Source: Mycobacterium sp. GA-1285
GTDB taxonomy: Bacteria; Actinomycetota; Actinomycetes; Mycobacteriales; Mycobacteriaceae
Direction: 5' to 3'
Assembly (NCBI RefSeq): GCF_001499905.1
Contig: NZ_LQIS01000023.1
Location: forward strand, 186,001 to 250,000
DNA length: 64,000 bases
Each line of letters starts with the position of its first letter. Position 1 is the stretch's first letter. A program made the position numbers and the translations under genes. A model generated the notes under the pieces. It made no database searches. It worked only from the letters and a program-made list of their open reading frames with translations, and was not told the DNA's origin. Shown piece by piece: positions 46,051 through 54,436 of this stretch.

Positions 46051-46184
46051 GTCGCGCCCTCGGGGGGCTGCGAGGAGTCCGCGCGGGTCGAAGGATGCAG
46101 TCGCCCTGTGAGTTCTCATACTCGTCACTTGCTGAGGTCGTAGACGAACAGCGGCGGCACTACGGCCATTGAAACGCGGTGTCA

Positions 46185-46580
46185 TCATCCTCCGTTGAGG
46201 GTGAAGGCGCAGAGGTGCTTCTGGGCTGCGGTGACGATGGCCTCAGCCTGGTTCAGGTGCATCGCCGCGCTGCCGTACACCTTCTGAACCACGACGGTGC
46301 GGGGGACTCCATTTGCGAGCAGGCCGCACAATCCATTTGCTTGGTTAAGCATGATCCTTGGTGTTTGTGTAGGAGTGATACCGGCTGCGGCCAGATCATG
46401 CACGAACGCCTGCTCGTTAACGCACAAGGTGTTTACGTCGTCGGAGTCTGTACAGGCGGCGGCTGGGGCTGCCAACATTACGGCTCCGATCGAAAGAGCG
46501 GTACACCACCAAAATGTCACTGCGATGACGGTCAGCTTTGTCTTCCCGAGAAGCCGGTGGGGCGATCCAGTGCCCATCAC
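46185..46580 (-). CDS. Small secreted DUF732-type protein
   Basis: 131 residues. A hydrophobic export segment (TVIAVTFWWCTALSIGAVML, cleavage near PAAA-CT) leads to the DUF732 pattern: NTLCVNEQAFVHDLAAAGIT, NQANGLCGLLANGVPRTVVV and a terminal AQKHLCAF. The first ATG overlaps the stop of the upstream gene (46577-46580), giving a coupled pair. Confidence 0.78.
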   Translation of the reverse strand: MMGTGSPHRLLGKTKLTVIAVTFWWCTALSIGAVMLAAPAAACTDSDDVNTLCVNEQAFVHDLAAAGITPTQTPRIMLNQANGLCGLLANGVPRTVVVQKVYGSAAMHLNQAEAIVTAAQKHLCAFTLNGG

Positions 46581-46963
46581 ATTGCCCGCCGTAGGCAGTT
46601 GACGTCGCTTCCGTCGCCGCGGACGGCAGAGTCATACCAGACGCGGCCACCGCCTCGGAATATGGCGCATTCGATGAAGTTGGCGGCACCCATGACGGGG
46701 TCGACGCCGAACGCATCACCGGGCCAGATATTGGACTCTGAGTACCGCCACTCGCCACCGCATACCGACCGACCCTCCACCTGCGTCGGGTCATGACGTG
46801 CAGCCACTACCACTGCGATGCACGGCGCTCCAGTCCAGTAGACGTAGGTCACCGCAGGCTGGCCGCTGTCAATGGTTCCCCAGTCGTCCTGCGCCTGCGC
46901 TGGCGCTGCGAGTCCGACCGCAGTCAACGTGCTAGCGAGTAAAGTCCCCGTCCTGTTCATCAT
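46577..46963 (-). CDS. Small secreted protein with cysteines, paralogue of the 48101 fragment
   Basis: 128 residues. A signal peptide (LLASTLTAVGLAAPAQAQ) precedes a beta-rich mature part with PAVTYVYWTGAPCIAVVVAA, RSVCGGEWRYSES and GVDPVMGAANFIECAIFRGG, ending RGDGSDVNC. A truncated gene at 48101-48238 encodes a similar ending (GLDPAMGKAAWVSCELF, GDGSDVTC). The function is unknown. One copy of the 35-nt element lies about 57 bp upstream. Confidence 0.72.
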   Translation of the reverse strand: MMNRTGTLLASTLTAVGLAAPAQAQDDWGTIDSGQPAVTYVYWTGAPCIAVVVAARHDPTQVEGRSVCGGEWRYSESNIWPGDAFGVDPVMGAANFIECAIFRGGGRVWYDSAVRGDGSDVNCLRRAM

Positions 46964-47019
46964 GATTCCTAATCCCCGTGTCCTTTTGCCTGAGGATATG
47001 GCGGCGGTCAGCGCAAAGA

Positions 47020-47054
47020 AATCGGGTGTTTCCCTATAACTTGTTTGCTGGCCT
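47020..47054. repeat. 35-nt dispersed element, copy 2
   Basis: Matches 42657-42691 at 30 of 35 positions. It lies 57 bp upstream of the start at 46963 on the minus strand, and about 165 bp upstream of the divergent DUF732 gene at 47219. Confidence 0.5.
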
Positions 47055-47218
47055 GCAGAAGTCGACGCCGGGACAGCTCAACGGTTGCAGCCTCCATTGC
47101 CCCGTGTGTTAGGGAACCATCGCGGCTGTTGTCACTGTGGTGCCCAATCAAACATGCGAGACTGCTGCTTATTGCCTATGCATGGGCTTATGGAGACGCG
47201 CTCCGAGGGGACGAGACC

Positions 47219-47620
47219 ATGGCAAGACATCCGTGGAGAATTTTGCTGACCATTCCCATGGCGGCTGTTGCTTTGGCAGCAGGCGGAGTCGCCGCTGCCG
47301 CACCGCCCGCGGTACCTCCTGGTCCCGATGACCCAGGCTTTTGCGGCGCTCATACCAGCTCGTGGAACTGCTGGTCTGACGTTAGCCCAGCGCGTCCAGG
47401 CGAGGTAGCGTTCATCAACGAAACGCTCAGCTACAACATCGCAGGCATCCCAAGTGATCGTGACCGGCTGCTCCAAATCGGGCGTGGGATCTGTCAGTCG
47501 CTGGCGGGCGGGACGTCGCCCAATTACATCGTCAAATTCCTGGCTGAAGACCTCGGGATAAGCGAAAGCAAGGCAGGCCAGGGACTGTTTATCAACGCTC
47601 AGGACATGGCCTGCTCTTGA
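47219..47620 (+). CDS. Small secreted DUF732-type protein
   Basis: 133 residues from the ATG at 47219; the upstream in-frame extension lacks export character. The signal peptide is ILLTIPMAAVALAAGGVAAA. The mature part is Pro-rich at first, with FCGAHTSSWNCWSD, then the DUF732 helix DRLLQIGRGICQSLAGGTSP and a terminal NAQDMACS. The function is unknown. Confidence 0.76.
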   Translation: MARHPWRILLTIPMAAVALAAGGVAAAAPPAVPPGPDDPGFCGAHTSSWNCWSDVSPARPGEVAFINETLSYNIAGIPSDRDRLLQIGRGICQSLAGGTSPNYIVKFLAEDLGISESKAGQGLFINAQDMACS

Positions 47621-47756
47621 GGTTCAAGCGCTACCTGCTCCGGCCCGAAGTCGTTGCGCCGCTCCGGCCCGACTAGTCGCGACCGATTACTGCAGGGAAT
47701 GGGCAAGAATGTCGAACCGTAAGTTGCTGATACCCGCAGTGCCGGAGTCTGCCCGT

Positions 47757-48035
47757 TTATCGCGGTTGCTCCCAGACGCCTGTTCTGGGGTTGCACCAGA
47801 GTGCCCAGCGGCCACCGGAACTGGCCCACACGTGCATCTCGGAGCAGGGCGCTCCGGTCGTCCGCAGGCCGACGCCGATGCCGTCGTCCATGAACCAGTC
47901 GTCGGGCACCGGACTGGCCTCGGCCTGGGCTGGAAGTCCCACTCCGATGGCGAGGGCGGCAAGACCCGCGGCTATTGCTGCGGCACCTCGTCGGGCTGAA
48001 AGGCGTGAAGCGAAGGGAGTTGGAATCGAAATCAT
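47757..48035 (-). CDS. Small secreted protein
   Basis: 92 residues. A twin-Arg-free signal sequence (GAAAIAAGLAALAIGVGLPA, cleavage near AEA-SP) is followed by a short mature domain (DDWFMDDGIGVGLRTTGAPC, EMHVWASSGGRWALWCNPRT) with two cysteines and a Trp-rich end. It is similar in style to the exported protein at 46577-46963 (the phrase TGAPC is shared). No function is assigned. Confidence 0.7.
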   Translation of the reverse strand: MISIPTPFASRLSARRGAAAIAAGLAALAIGVGLPAQAEASPVPDDWFMDDGIGVGLRTTGAPCSEMHVWASSGGRWALWCNPRTGVWEQPR

Positions 48036-48100
48036 AGTGCTTATCCTTCGCGGTTCGGGCTACTAGAGGCGCAAGGTGGGCAAGGGTGGGATAAACCTAA

Positions 48101-48238
48101 TCACAGCACCGTGAAACAGGTGACGTCCGATCCGTCACCAGCAAGGGCGGCGTCGCTCATTGTCGGGCTGCCGTTTAGGAACAGCTCACAGCTGACCCAG
48201 GCCGCCTTACCCATTGCAGGGTCTAGCCCGACCACCTA
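48101..48238 (-). pseudogene. 3' fragment of a secreted-protein gene paralogous to 46577-46963
   Basis: A minus-strand frame ends at 48101 and reads GLDPAMGKAAWVSCELFLNG, then SDAALAGDGSDVTCFTVL. This aligns by eye with the last 45 residues of the 46577-46963 protein. A stop codon lies immediately before the homologous part and the 5' portion is missing. The break coincides with the ragged start of the gene on the opposite strand (48214), so it looks like a recombination junction. Confidence 0.5.
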
Positions 48239-49527
48239 ATGCCGCCTTCCCTAGCGGCACCTCAACCGGTGCTTCGGCAGGAGGCGGTGACAACAACCGA
48301 GCATTCACCTTCGGCAACGGTAGCCAAGTAATTGCAGGGGGCGGGAACAACAACCGGGGGGTTGTGTTCGGCAACGGCAGCCTCGCAGGCTCAGGCGGCG
48401 AAAATGGTAATCGCAACCAGGCCATTACGATTGGAAATAACAGCCGTGCGGATGCGTACGGCACCGACAACCGGGCCTCAGTGTTCGGCAGTAACAGCCG
48501 CGCACTTGCACGGGGCGACAGCAATTTCGCTGGCGCGTTCGGTAACAACAGATCCGCAACCTCAACCGGCACCAACCAGAGGGTTACGGACCCGCCGTCG
48601 GGGTCCGCCGGGGGTAGCAGCGGTCGGATCGATCCCGGGCGGGTTGATCCCCGAGGGACGACAGGGCCGGTGATGAAGAGCAAAGTGGGAGCTGAGGGGC
48701 CTGTCGGGTTCGGGCTGCTGATCGTTGGAGCCGTTGCAATGGTCATCGCCACGTTCTTGCCGTTCATCGAACCGACGAGCACCTTCTCGACTGTCCAAGA
48801 AAACACGATAATTCAGGGCGGCGGTTGGTGGTTCATCGTGCTCGCAGCATTCATTGCCGGTACGGGCTATCAGGTGTGCTTCCACAAGCCGACCAATTGG
48901 GGCTACCCCATCATCAATTCCGTCATCGCAACGGGGTATCTCATCTACTGGGCCAACAACAAAGAGTCGCGTACTCTGTATCCGGTTAAGGACGGAGTGG
49001 CTGACACCACCCAACCGGGAGAACTAGCTAGCTTCGGTATCGCGATCTATGTCGCTAGCGTTGGAGTCGCCGCAGCCGTGTTTGGATCGGGGGTGTTGGC
49101 TTATAGCGCGTATCACGCGATCCACACGTCAACTGCCGATGGGTTCGTTGACCGCGCCTCGGCGGAATCACGTACGAAAAAGTGCCCCGACTGCGCGGAG
49201 GCGATCCTCGCCGATGCGAAGGTGTGTAAGCACTGCGGATACCGCTTTCTCACGGAGAATATGCGGTGCTATAAGTGCGACCACACGCAGCAGGTACCTG
49301 GCGGTCAACAGGTTTGGCAATGTGGACAATGCAACACGAGGTTGAGACGTAAAGCGCAGTCCCAGGCGGTGGGAGACGTACAAAGGACGAAACCCGCCCC
49401 AGTACCAGGGCATCGGGAGGTGTCTTGCCCCGAGTGCAACGCGCCGAACCTTGTGCCCGTAATTAACCGCTCGTTTACTTGCTCGAAGTGCCACAACACT
49501 TTCGACGTGCCCCACGCGCAGCGGTGA
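48214..49527 (+). CDS. Asn/Gly-repeat, membrane and triple-zinc-ribbon protein, 5' end probably truncated
   Basis: 437 residues if read from TTG. Residues 24-122 contain about five 18-20-residue repeats of the form NNRA-x-x-FGN-x-S, suggestive of a beta-solenoid or YadA-head-like fold normally outside the cell. Four hydrophobic segments follow (165-187, 204-222, 230-247, 272-300). The C-terminus has three zinc ribbons (Cys 324/327/338/341, 352/355/370/373, 405/408/423/426). There is no signal peptide and the upstream frame breaks at a recombination scar. Translation may instead begin at Met154 (48673), giving a 284-residue membrane/zinc-ribbon protein. The continuous frame argues for one ancestral gene. 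Confidence 0.55.
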   Translation: MQGLARPPNAAFPSGTSTGASAGGGDNNRAFTFGNGSQVIAGGGNNNRGVVFGNGSLAGSGGENGNRNQAITIGNNSRADAYGTDNRASVFGSNSRALARGDSNFAGAFGNNRSATSTGTNQRVTDPPSGSAGGSSGRIDPGRVDPRGTTGPVMKSKVGAEGPVGFGLLIVGAVAMVIATFLPFIEPTSTFSTVQENTIIQGGGWWFIVLAAFIAGTGYQVCFHKPTNWGYPIINSVIATGYLIYWANNKESRTLYPVKDGVADTTQPGELASFGIAIYVASVGVAAAVFGSGVLAYSAYHAIHTSTADGFVDRASAESRTKKCPDCAEAILADAKVCKHCGYRFLTENMRCYKCDHTQQVPGGQQVWQCGQCNTRLRRKAQSQAVGDVQRTKPAPVPGHREVSCPECNAPNLVPVINRSFTCSKCHNTFDVPHAQR

Positions 49528-50217
49528 AGTGTGCCTAATTCTCAGCAGCCGAGCGACCACTTCATCTCTGAAATGGCTGACCGCGATATGGCTCACTGCC
49601 ACCGGAGCGATGGCGGGTTCGTCGTATACGCTGCGGTGAACACTCACGGCTCGGTGAAGAAGTCCCCCGCGCCGGAGCACGCGTACCCTCGCGATACATG
49701 AGCGAGACAAGCTCGAGTGGACTATGTGGAGCAACACTTCACATACATAGACGACACGGGCACGCAGGGCGAGATCCCCGCCAGACGCGAACCGACGCTC
49801 ACCGATCTTCCAGCCACTCGCCTCTGTTCGCAAATGGGAACAGATCGTTGGTCAGAGCACTAGTACCGAACACGATGACCCTCGAACTCACTGCCCGGAA
49901 CCCGGAGTTTTCAACCTTGTCTCTCATTGCGGGCACGGACCCAACCTTGCGCCCGTACGGAAAGGACATAGGTAGGAAAAAAGCCTCACTCCCGTGAGGA
50001 ACGGTATGAGTGGACTGCGCTTCCTATACCTTGGTGCAGGAGCGCTTCGAGGCCGCTGCAGAAAAAGGGTTCGCCGATCCGGGTCCGTGGTTAATGCGAA
50101 TCCGCCGCCTCGTCTTCAGCTCGTTGGCACGACGCTTTCCAGGAAACTACCCAGACCGCTAGTCGAGCGGGTTGTGTAACCTGGTTCACAGTCAGCTCGT
50201 GACGACAGGGGAACGAC
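49528..50217. other. 690-bp stretch without a recognised gene
   Basis: Only short frames lacking ribosome-binding sites and domains are present on either strand. No tRNA-like fold, repeat array or clear terminator was seen. Confidence 0.4.
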
Positions 50218-50778
50218 ATGGCACGACGCCACCAGAAGAAGGCTCAAAGTCGTGTCCGTGACACGCCGGGAAGGTTGCGAAGCAGTGCCGAAGGCACTCT
50301 GGCGACGCCTGGCCAGATAGTCCACAAAGGGTGGACACCCGCGTCGTACGACCGAAAGTCCTGCCTGAGTACGGAAGAGTTGGCCCTCTTGGAGCGCCGC
50401 CGACCCCGTCTAGAGAGACGGTTAGCGCGAATCGCTGCTGGGTTTCGGTCAACACGACACCCATCTAGTCAGGTCGAAACTCAATCTCAGGTGGAACGCA
50501 ACAACACGTCGGTCAGTGCCGCGCGCGGAGCTGAAAATACTGCCGCACGACAAGCCCCGCCCATTCCACCAGTCAGCAGGCCACTTGCGGGCGATGGCAA
50601 ACCGGCTCCGATGTGCAAACACTGCGGTGGGCTGGCGAAGCTTGAGTCGCGCGTGACCTACTGCGATCCCGTCGAGAAGCGCCAGGAGCGCTGGCGCTGT
50701 ATCACCGAACGATGCGAAGGCTTCAAAGACCCGGCAGTTTATACTTACCCGGTCAGCGAATACGAGCGCCGGTGCTAG
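50218..50778 (+). CDS. Hypothetical protein with C-terminal cysteine cluster
   Basis: 186 residues; the ATG follows GGGGAACG. The N-terminus is very basic (MARRHQKKAQSRVRDTPGRL), the middle is disordered (Gln, Ser, Pro), with a helical Arg-rich stretch ERRRPRLERRLARIAAGF. The last 55 residues hold CKHCGG, then TYCDP and CITERCEGF, likely a zinc-binding unit. Nucleic-acid binding is plausible. It is not a member of any family I recognise. Confidence 0.55.
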   Translation: MARRHQKKAQSRVRDTPGRLRSSAEGTLATPGQIVHKGWTPASYDRKSCLSTEELALLERRRPRLERRLARIAAGFRSTRHPSSQVETQSQVERNNTSVSAARGAENTAARQAPPIPPVSRPLAGDGKPAPMCKHCGGLAKLESRVTYCDPVEKRQERWRCITERCEGFKDPAVYTYPVSEYERRC

Positions 50779-50917
50779 CAGGTGGTTGTTGACATCCACC
50801 GTCCACGCTATGTCGTGAGCGCGGGGCGGGGCGTAGCCGCTTATTAGGCCTGTCGCGGACGAATAATGCATGAGACTCGACGCGAGCCAGACTGCGGGAA
50901 GAAGGTTCGCTTCGAGG

Positions 50918-51064
50918 AGCGCGGTAGCGCGCCAGTACTACCGCGACCGTATCGAGGCCAGAACCGCCCATGCCTGCCTTACGCCGCTTGAAGCGCCGCC
51001 TTGCCCGGGTGGTCTACCGCAGCTTGAAAGATGACGCTCGCGCAGCCAACTAGACCCGGTCGTC
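50918..51064 (+). pseudogene. 3' fragment of an IS110-family transposase gene
   Basis: The DNA closely resembles the last 145 bp or so of the intact transposase at 58655-59743 (shared CGCCGCTTGAAGCGCCGCC, GGTCTACCGC/AGC, GCAGCCAACTAGAC). A small deletion breaks the frame and a stop interrupts it. Similarity fades at the same place, just after ACTAGACxCGGTC, which helps to locate the element's right end. Confidence 0.6.
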
Positions 51065-51280
51065 CTCGTGAACCCGTCCACGTCCACATCGGTGGCGGCG
51101 ACTGCGCGCGATCAGCTGGCATGCAACCGTGACGGGTCCTGCGAATACCTCTCGCACTCCTGCGGGGTACGCCTGGCGCGCCCCAGCGCGTCGCAACATC
51201 GCAGAACCCGGGGGTCGAAGAAGTCGCAGTACGGCCCTGCTGACGCAGCTGGGGCATGACCGGGCCTCGGACGGGTTACG

Positions 51281-51649
51281 TCAACGTTTGGTCAGAACGA
51301 TGTTCATGGTCATCGGCGCTTCAGACCCTCCCGGGCACGATCCTGGTACATGGACCGTGGACAGGGTTCCAGCGAGGGTGTTCTTGTCGAAAGTGGTCGT
51401 TATCGTCCCTGGCCCAAACGATTTCGATAGAGGAGTGACACACGGCACCTGCGGGTAGGTAGCGACCCAATTGCTGTCTTGTAGGTGGGCATCGGCGGTC
51501 CAGAATGGGGTTCTGATGGTGGTGCAGTCTGCACCGCATGGCGTCATCCCAAGACGGCCCGTGACGCGACGGGCGAGGGGCGCGCCCTGTCCGGTGCTTG
51601 GTGTGAGTTCATGAGCATTCACCACTGTGCCGAGTCCAAGCCCATTCAC
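51281..51649 (-). pseudogene. Secreted-type protein gene lacking its signal peptide
   Basis: 122 codons. The C-terminal 85 residues look like a common mycobacterial exported family: MTPCGADCTTIRTPFWTADA, then FGPGTITTTFDKNTLAGTLS, PGSCPGG and a final MNIVLTKR. The N-terminus (VNGLGLGTVVNAHELTPSTG) is neither a signal peptide nor similar, so the 5' end has probably been lost or frameshifted. It could still be translated as a cytoplasmic fragment. Confidence 0.4.
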
Positions 51650-51651
51650 AA

Positions 51652-52110
51652 TCAGGATTCATGCACTGCGCCGGTTCGGGTTTGTCTTCTCGCTCGTAAG
51701 ACCCCTTGAGCGCCTTGGGCTTTCGCGGCCTTCATGGGAATGTGAGGGTTAACGGTCCGGAACTTCCGTATCACCGTTTCGACATAGTGCCTGGTTTCAG
51801 GGCTGAGGTCGTCGTCGAGCACGTAGCGATAGTGGTGAGCTTGCATACTCGCCGTCTCTCCACCGTTGTTCTTCTCGCTGACGACGACGCGGATAGTTCC
51901 GCGCTTCATCTTCCGGGCGTGGGTCAGAAGCCAGTTGGCGTAGTCGACTTTGATGCCTAGTCGCTCCGCTAGCAGACGCGCGTCGGTGCCACCCTCTTCC
52001 ATGAACCGAACCGCCTTACCGAACTGGTGATCACCAACCATCTCGTGCCGCGCCAACTCCGTCCACGCTTCCGGCGTCGGCGGGAAGACTTCGTCGAGAC
52101 CGGGATTCAT
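51652..52110 (-). CDS. Hypothetical protein coupled to the RusA-like gene
   Basis: 152 residues. Mostly helical, with HQFGKAVRFMEEGGTDARLL, AERLGIKVDYANWLLTHARK (helix-turn-helix-like), a polar loop and DDDLSPETRHYVETVIRKFR, ending in a basic tail. Its ATG overlaps the stop of the upstream gene (52107-52110), so the two are a unit. A DNA- or RNA-binding role is possible but not shown. Confidence 0.62.
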   Translation of the reverse strand: MNPGLDEVFPPTPEAWTELARHEMVGDHQFGKAVRFMEEGGTDARLLAERLGIKVDYANWLLTHARKMKRGTIRVVVSEKNNGGETASMQAHHYRYVLDDDLSPETRHYVETVIRKFRTVNPHIPMKAAKAQGAQGVLRARRQTRTGAVHES

Positions 52111-53225
52111 GCAATCTCCTCCATCGAGCCTGCGCGCCGCGCCGGGCTGGCGGCTATGCCGATCACACGGTTGTAGCCAAGAGTGGAGTCAACGGTGAGG
52201 TGCATTCCCAGCTCGGTGATCCTGCCGTCGAGCGGATGCCAGTCACGGTCCGAGGTGGTGCGCCCGAGAATTGGGTCGAGGGAGTCAATCGTTTGTTTCC
52301 ACAGGTTCAGCCAGTTGGTCCTGGGATCGACGACGAAGGCGAGTTCCAGCCTGACGGGGCCGGGTGGAAGTTCGGCGGCCCCGGCAACGGCGGTGTAGAC
52401 CTGCTCCTTAAAGGCGAGAGTCGAGGCTGAAGCCGTAGTTGGCGCTATGAGCACATCGGTCGGAGGCTGGATCACTTCCTTGGCAGGCTCAATCCGCACG
52501 AAGGAGTGCTCAGCGTGCTGCTTGGTGCACCACACCGACACCAGGCCGGAGTCCTGTAGACGGCGGGCGAGTGGGTATGCGTAGTTGTCGAGGTCTGCCA
52601 AGTTGAGCAGATCTCGTGCGGGCGGAAGACCGACGTCGAGCCGAAGTGCCCAAGGGCCATCGATGCGCGAGTCCGCAAGCAGCGCCTCGGTGTCGTCGAG
52701 GTACGCCTGCAGGCACACCTGAGCTGGATTATCGGCCTTCTCCCACGACGCCAGACGCGGCTTGGCCGAAAGCTCCCAGCTTTCACCCTCGGGCCGGGCG
52801 TACCAACGCATGGGCACCGCCGGGGCGGGTGGAAGCAGCAGGCTCGGTGATATGACGTACCTGACCGCTGCGTCCAACGAGGATGGCGCAGGGAACACGT
52901 CAGTTCGGCCCGCGAGGGCTCGCAGGACGCTTTCCGTCTTAGCTAGGTGGTCAGGGTAGCCGTCGAATCGTGTCAGCCAGTTCTTGACGCCACCACCTCC
53001 GTACGCTAGGAGGACATGGCCGCCTAAGGCCCATTGCAGCCTGATCTTCTTGGCAGGCGCACCGGGAAGCGAGTACGTGTCTTCGATCTCGTCAGCAGTA
53101 AGCACCTGCCACCCGTGGGCGCGAGCGACGGTGCGAACGATGGCCCTCACATTCTTCGGCTCGCCCGTTGCTCCCGGCTCGGATTGATCTGGTGGCCTTG
53201 TGAAGCCGTCGGTCGAGTCCCCCAT
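52107..53225 (-). CDS. Hypothetical protein with RusA-like C-terminal domain
   Basis: 372 residues from the ATG at 53225. This start is preferred because TAACCT followed by 7 nt (leaderless type) and GAGGAA lie just upstream; an ATG at 53255 is the alternative. The N-terminal 80 residues form a small alpha/beta unit (IVRTVARAHGWQVLTADEIE), the middle is unassigned. The last 90 residues (VRLELAFVVDPRTNWLNLWK, TIDSLDPILG, HPLDGRITELGMHLTVDS) resemble RusA Holliday-junction resolvases, where NLxK and DD/DG with hydrophobic strands recur. The resemblance is by eye only. Confidence 0.6.
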   Translation of the reverse strand: MGDSTDGFTRPPDQSEPGATGEPKNVRAIVRTVARAHGWQVLTADEIEDTYSLPGAPAKKIRLQWALGGHVLLAYGGGGVKNWLTRFDGYPDHLAKTESVLRALAGRTDVFPAPSSLDAAVRYVISPSLLLPPAPAVPMRWYARPEGESWELSAKPRLASWEKADNPAQVCLQAYLDDTEALLADSRIDGPWALRLDVGLPPARDLLNLADLDNYAYPLARRLQDSGLVSVWCTKQHAEHSFVRIEPAKEVIQPPTDVLIAPTTASASTLAFKEQVYTAVAGAAELPPGPVRLELAFVVDPRTNWLNLWKQTIDSLDPILGRTTSDRDWHPLDGRITELGMHLTVDSTLGYNRVIGIAASPARRAGSMEEIA

Positions 53226-53238
53226 GTTCCTCAGGTTA
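53226..53238 (-). promoter_or_regulatory. -10 element for a leaderless RusA-like gene transcript
   Basis: On the minus strand TAACCT (53238-53233) is followed by 7 nt and the ATG at 53225. It faces away from a similar element serving the HNH gene, about 125 bp apart. Confidence 0.45.
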
Positions 53239-53361
53239 ACGACGGACACCGACATTGATTCTGATCAGCCGCCGAGATTGCTTCCTGTCCTCCTCCAGCA
53301 GCGCCGCACCACAGCGTGGTGGCCTCGATTGCCGCGTCTCTGATCTGTCTGGATAAACCGG

Positions 53362-53374
53362 TACGGTCACCTTC
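53362..53374 (+). promoter_or_regulatory. -10 element for a leaderless HNH gene transcript
   Basis: TACGGT (53362-53367) matches TANNNT, followed by 7 nt and the ATG at 53375. Confidence 0.5.
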
Positions 53375-54379
53375 ATGGCGGCTAGTACCTCGGCCTCCTC
53401 GGAGGACTTCCGCAGTGTTGTCCTCCGAGGCCGCAATGTGGCCTCCTTCAAGTTCGCCCTGGCGAAGTCCATCCTGTCGTTGGCCGAGTCGGGCGCGACG
53501 TCGGCATCGCTGGAGGAACTGGCGGTCCCGTTCAGTCGTGAGTTGTGCGCCCACATCCAGCGGGTGGACACACAGTCCACCGCTGCCACGAGCCGATTCC
53601 TCGATGCGTGCCGTCACTTCAACGCGGGCATCATCACCCAAGAGGAACTGGTGACCACCACTACGCTGCTCGGCTTCGAGAACGTCATCGACGCCTTCCA
53701 CGTGGTCGGCACCAGCGATGTCGAGACCCGTTTCTTCCACGACGAGCGCAAGCAGTCGCTGCGCGGGATCCGCTTCACCGACGAGTTGCTCGCCCTAGCC
53801 TCCAACCAACACGCGAAACAGCCGCTGGAGGCCGAAGCGGAGTCCCGCTGGCGTCTGGTCGAGAGCACCTGGCACGAAAAGCGATCGACCGGCTCGCTCC
53901 TGCGGGTGGCCTACGACCGGCCCTCGGAGATGATCGTGCGCGGCATGCTCGGCCACCGCCGCTCCATCACCTGGGTGCGACCGGGTCTAAGCGGATACCA
54001 AGCCGGGACATGCTTTTACTGCGGCGCGCCGGTGACACCTCTTCTGGGCCTCGAACACTCCGCTGATGTCGACCACTATTTTCCGCACTCCCTGATGGCG
54101 CGAGGTCTGTTTGTCGATTTGGACGACGTCTGGAACCTTGTGCTGGCCTGCGCCGTATGCAACCGGGGTGAGGCAGGCAAGTTCCACCGACTTCCACACG
54201 GCGACTTCCTTGAACGGCTATGGCGGCGCAACGAGACGCTCATCTCCAGTCATCATCCTCTGCGCGAAGCGGTCATTGCGGTGACCGGGAAGACACCAGA
54301 GGCACGGCTCGCCTTCCTGCGCTCCGTACAGGGCCGTGCGACCGAGTACACGCGCGCGGAATGGAGGCCACCGAGGTGA
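53375..54379 (+). CDS. HNH endonuclease-domain protein
   Basis: 334 residues. The N-terminal 180 residues are helical with a recognisable style (LRGRNVASFKFALAKSILSL, LDACRHFNAGIITQEELVTT). The HNH domain lies at about 205-265: CFYCGAPV, then DVDHYFPHSL (catalytic His), NLVLACAVCN (Asn and zinc cysteines) and RGEAGKF. All metal and zinc ligands appear intact. It is divergent from the RusA-like/hypothetical pair with only 149 bp between starts. The arrangement suggests a three-gene nuclease locus, perhaps defence related. Confidence 0.78.
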   Translation: MAASTSASSEDFRSVVLRGRNVASFKFALAKSILSLAESGATSASLEELAVPFSRELCAHIQRVDTQSTAATSRFLDACRHFNAGIITQEELVTTTTLLGFENVIDAFHVVGTSDVETRFFHDERKQSLRGIRFTDELLALASNQHAKQPLEAEAESRWRLVESTWHEKRSTGSLLRVAYDRPSEMIVRGMLGHRRSITWVRPGLSGYQAGTCFYCGAPVTPLLGLEHSADVDHYFPHSLMARGLFVDLDDVWNLVLACAVCNRGEAGKFHRLPHGDFLERLWRRNETLISSHHPLREAVIAVTGKTPEARLAFLRSVQGRATEYTRAEWRPPR

Positions 54380-54436
54380 GGGCGCGCGACCTGGTGCGAC
54401 CGGAGTCGTCCCTCACGAGTCGGTGGCTCGCCTGCC

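Noticed and set aside
48214-48672. The Asn/Gly repeats considered as a tandem DNA repeat or CRISPR-like array
   Set aside because: The repetition is at the protein level with diverged codons and unequal lengths; there are no conserved DNA repeats with spacers.
49698-49997. A 99-codon plus-strand frame in the 690-bp gap
   Set aside because: No ribosome-binding site, export signal or motif; low similarity to any real protein style.
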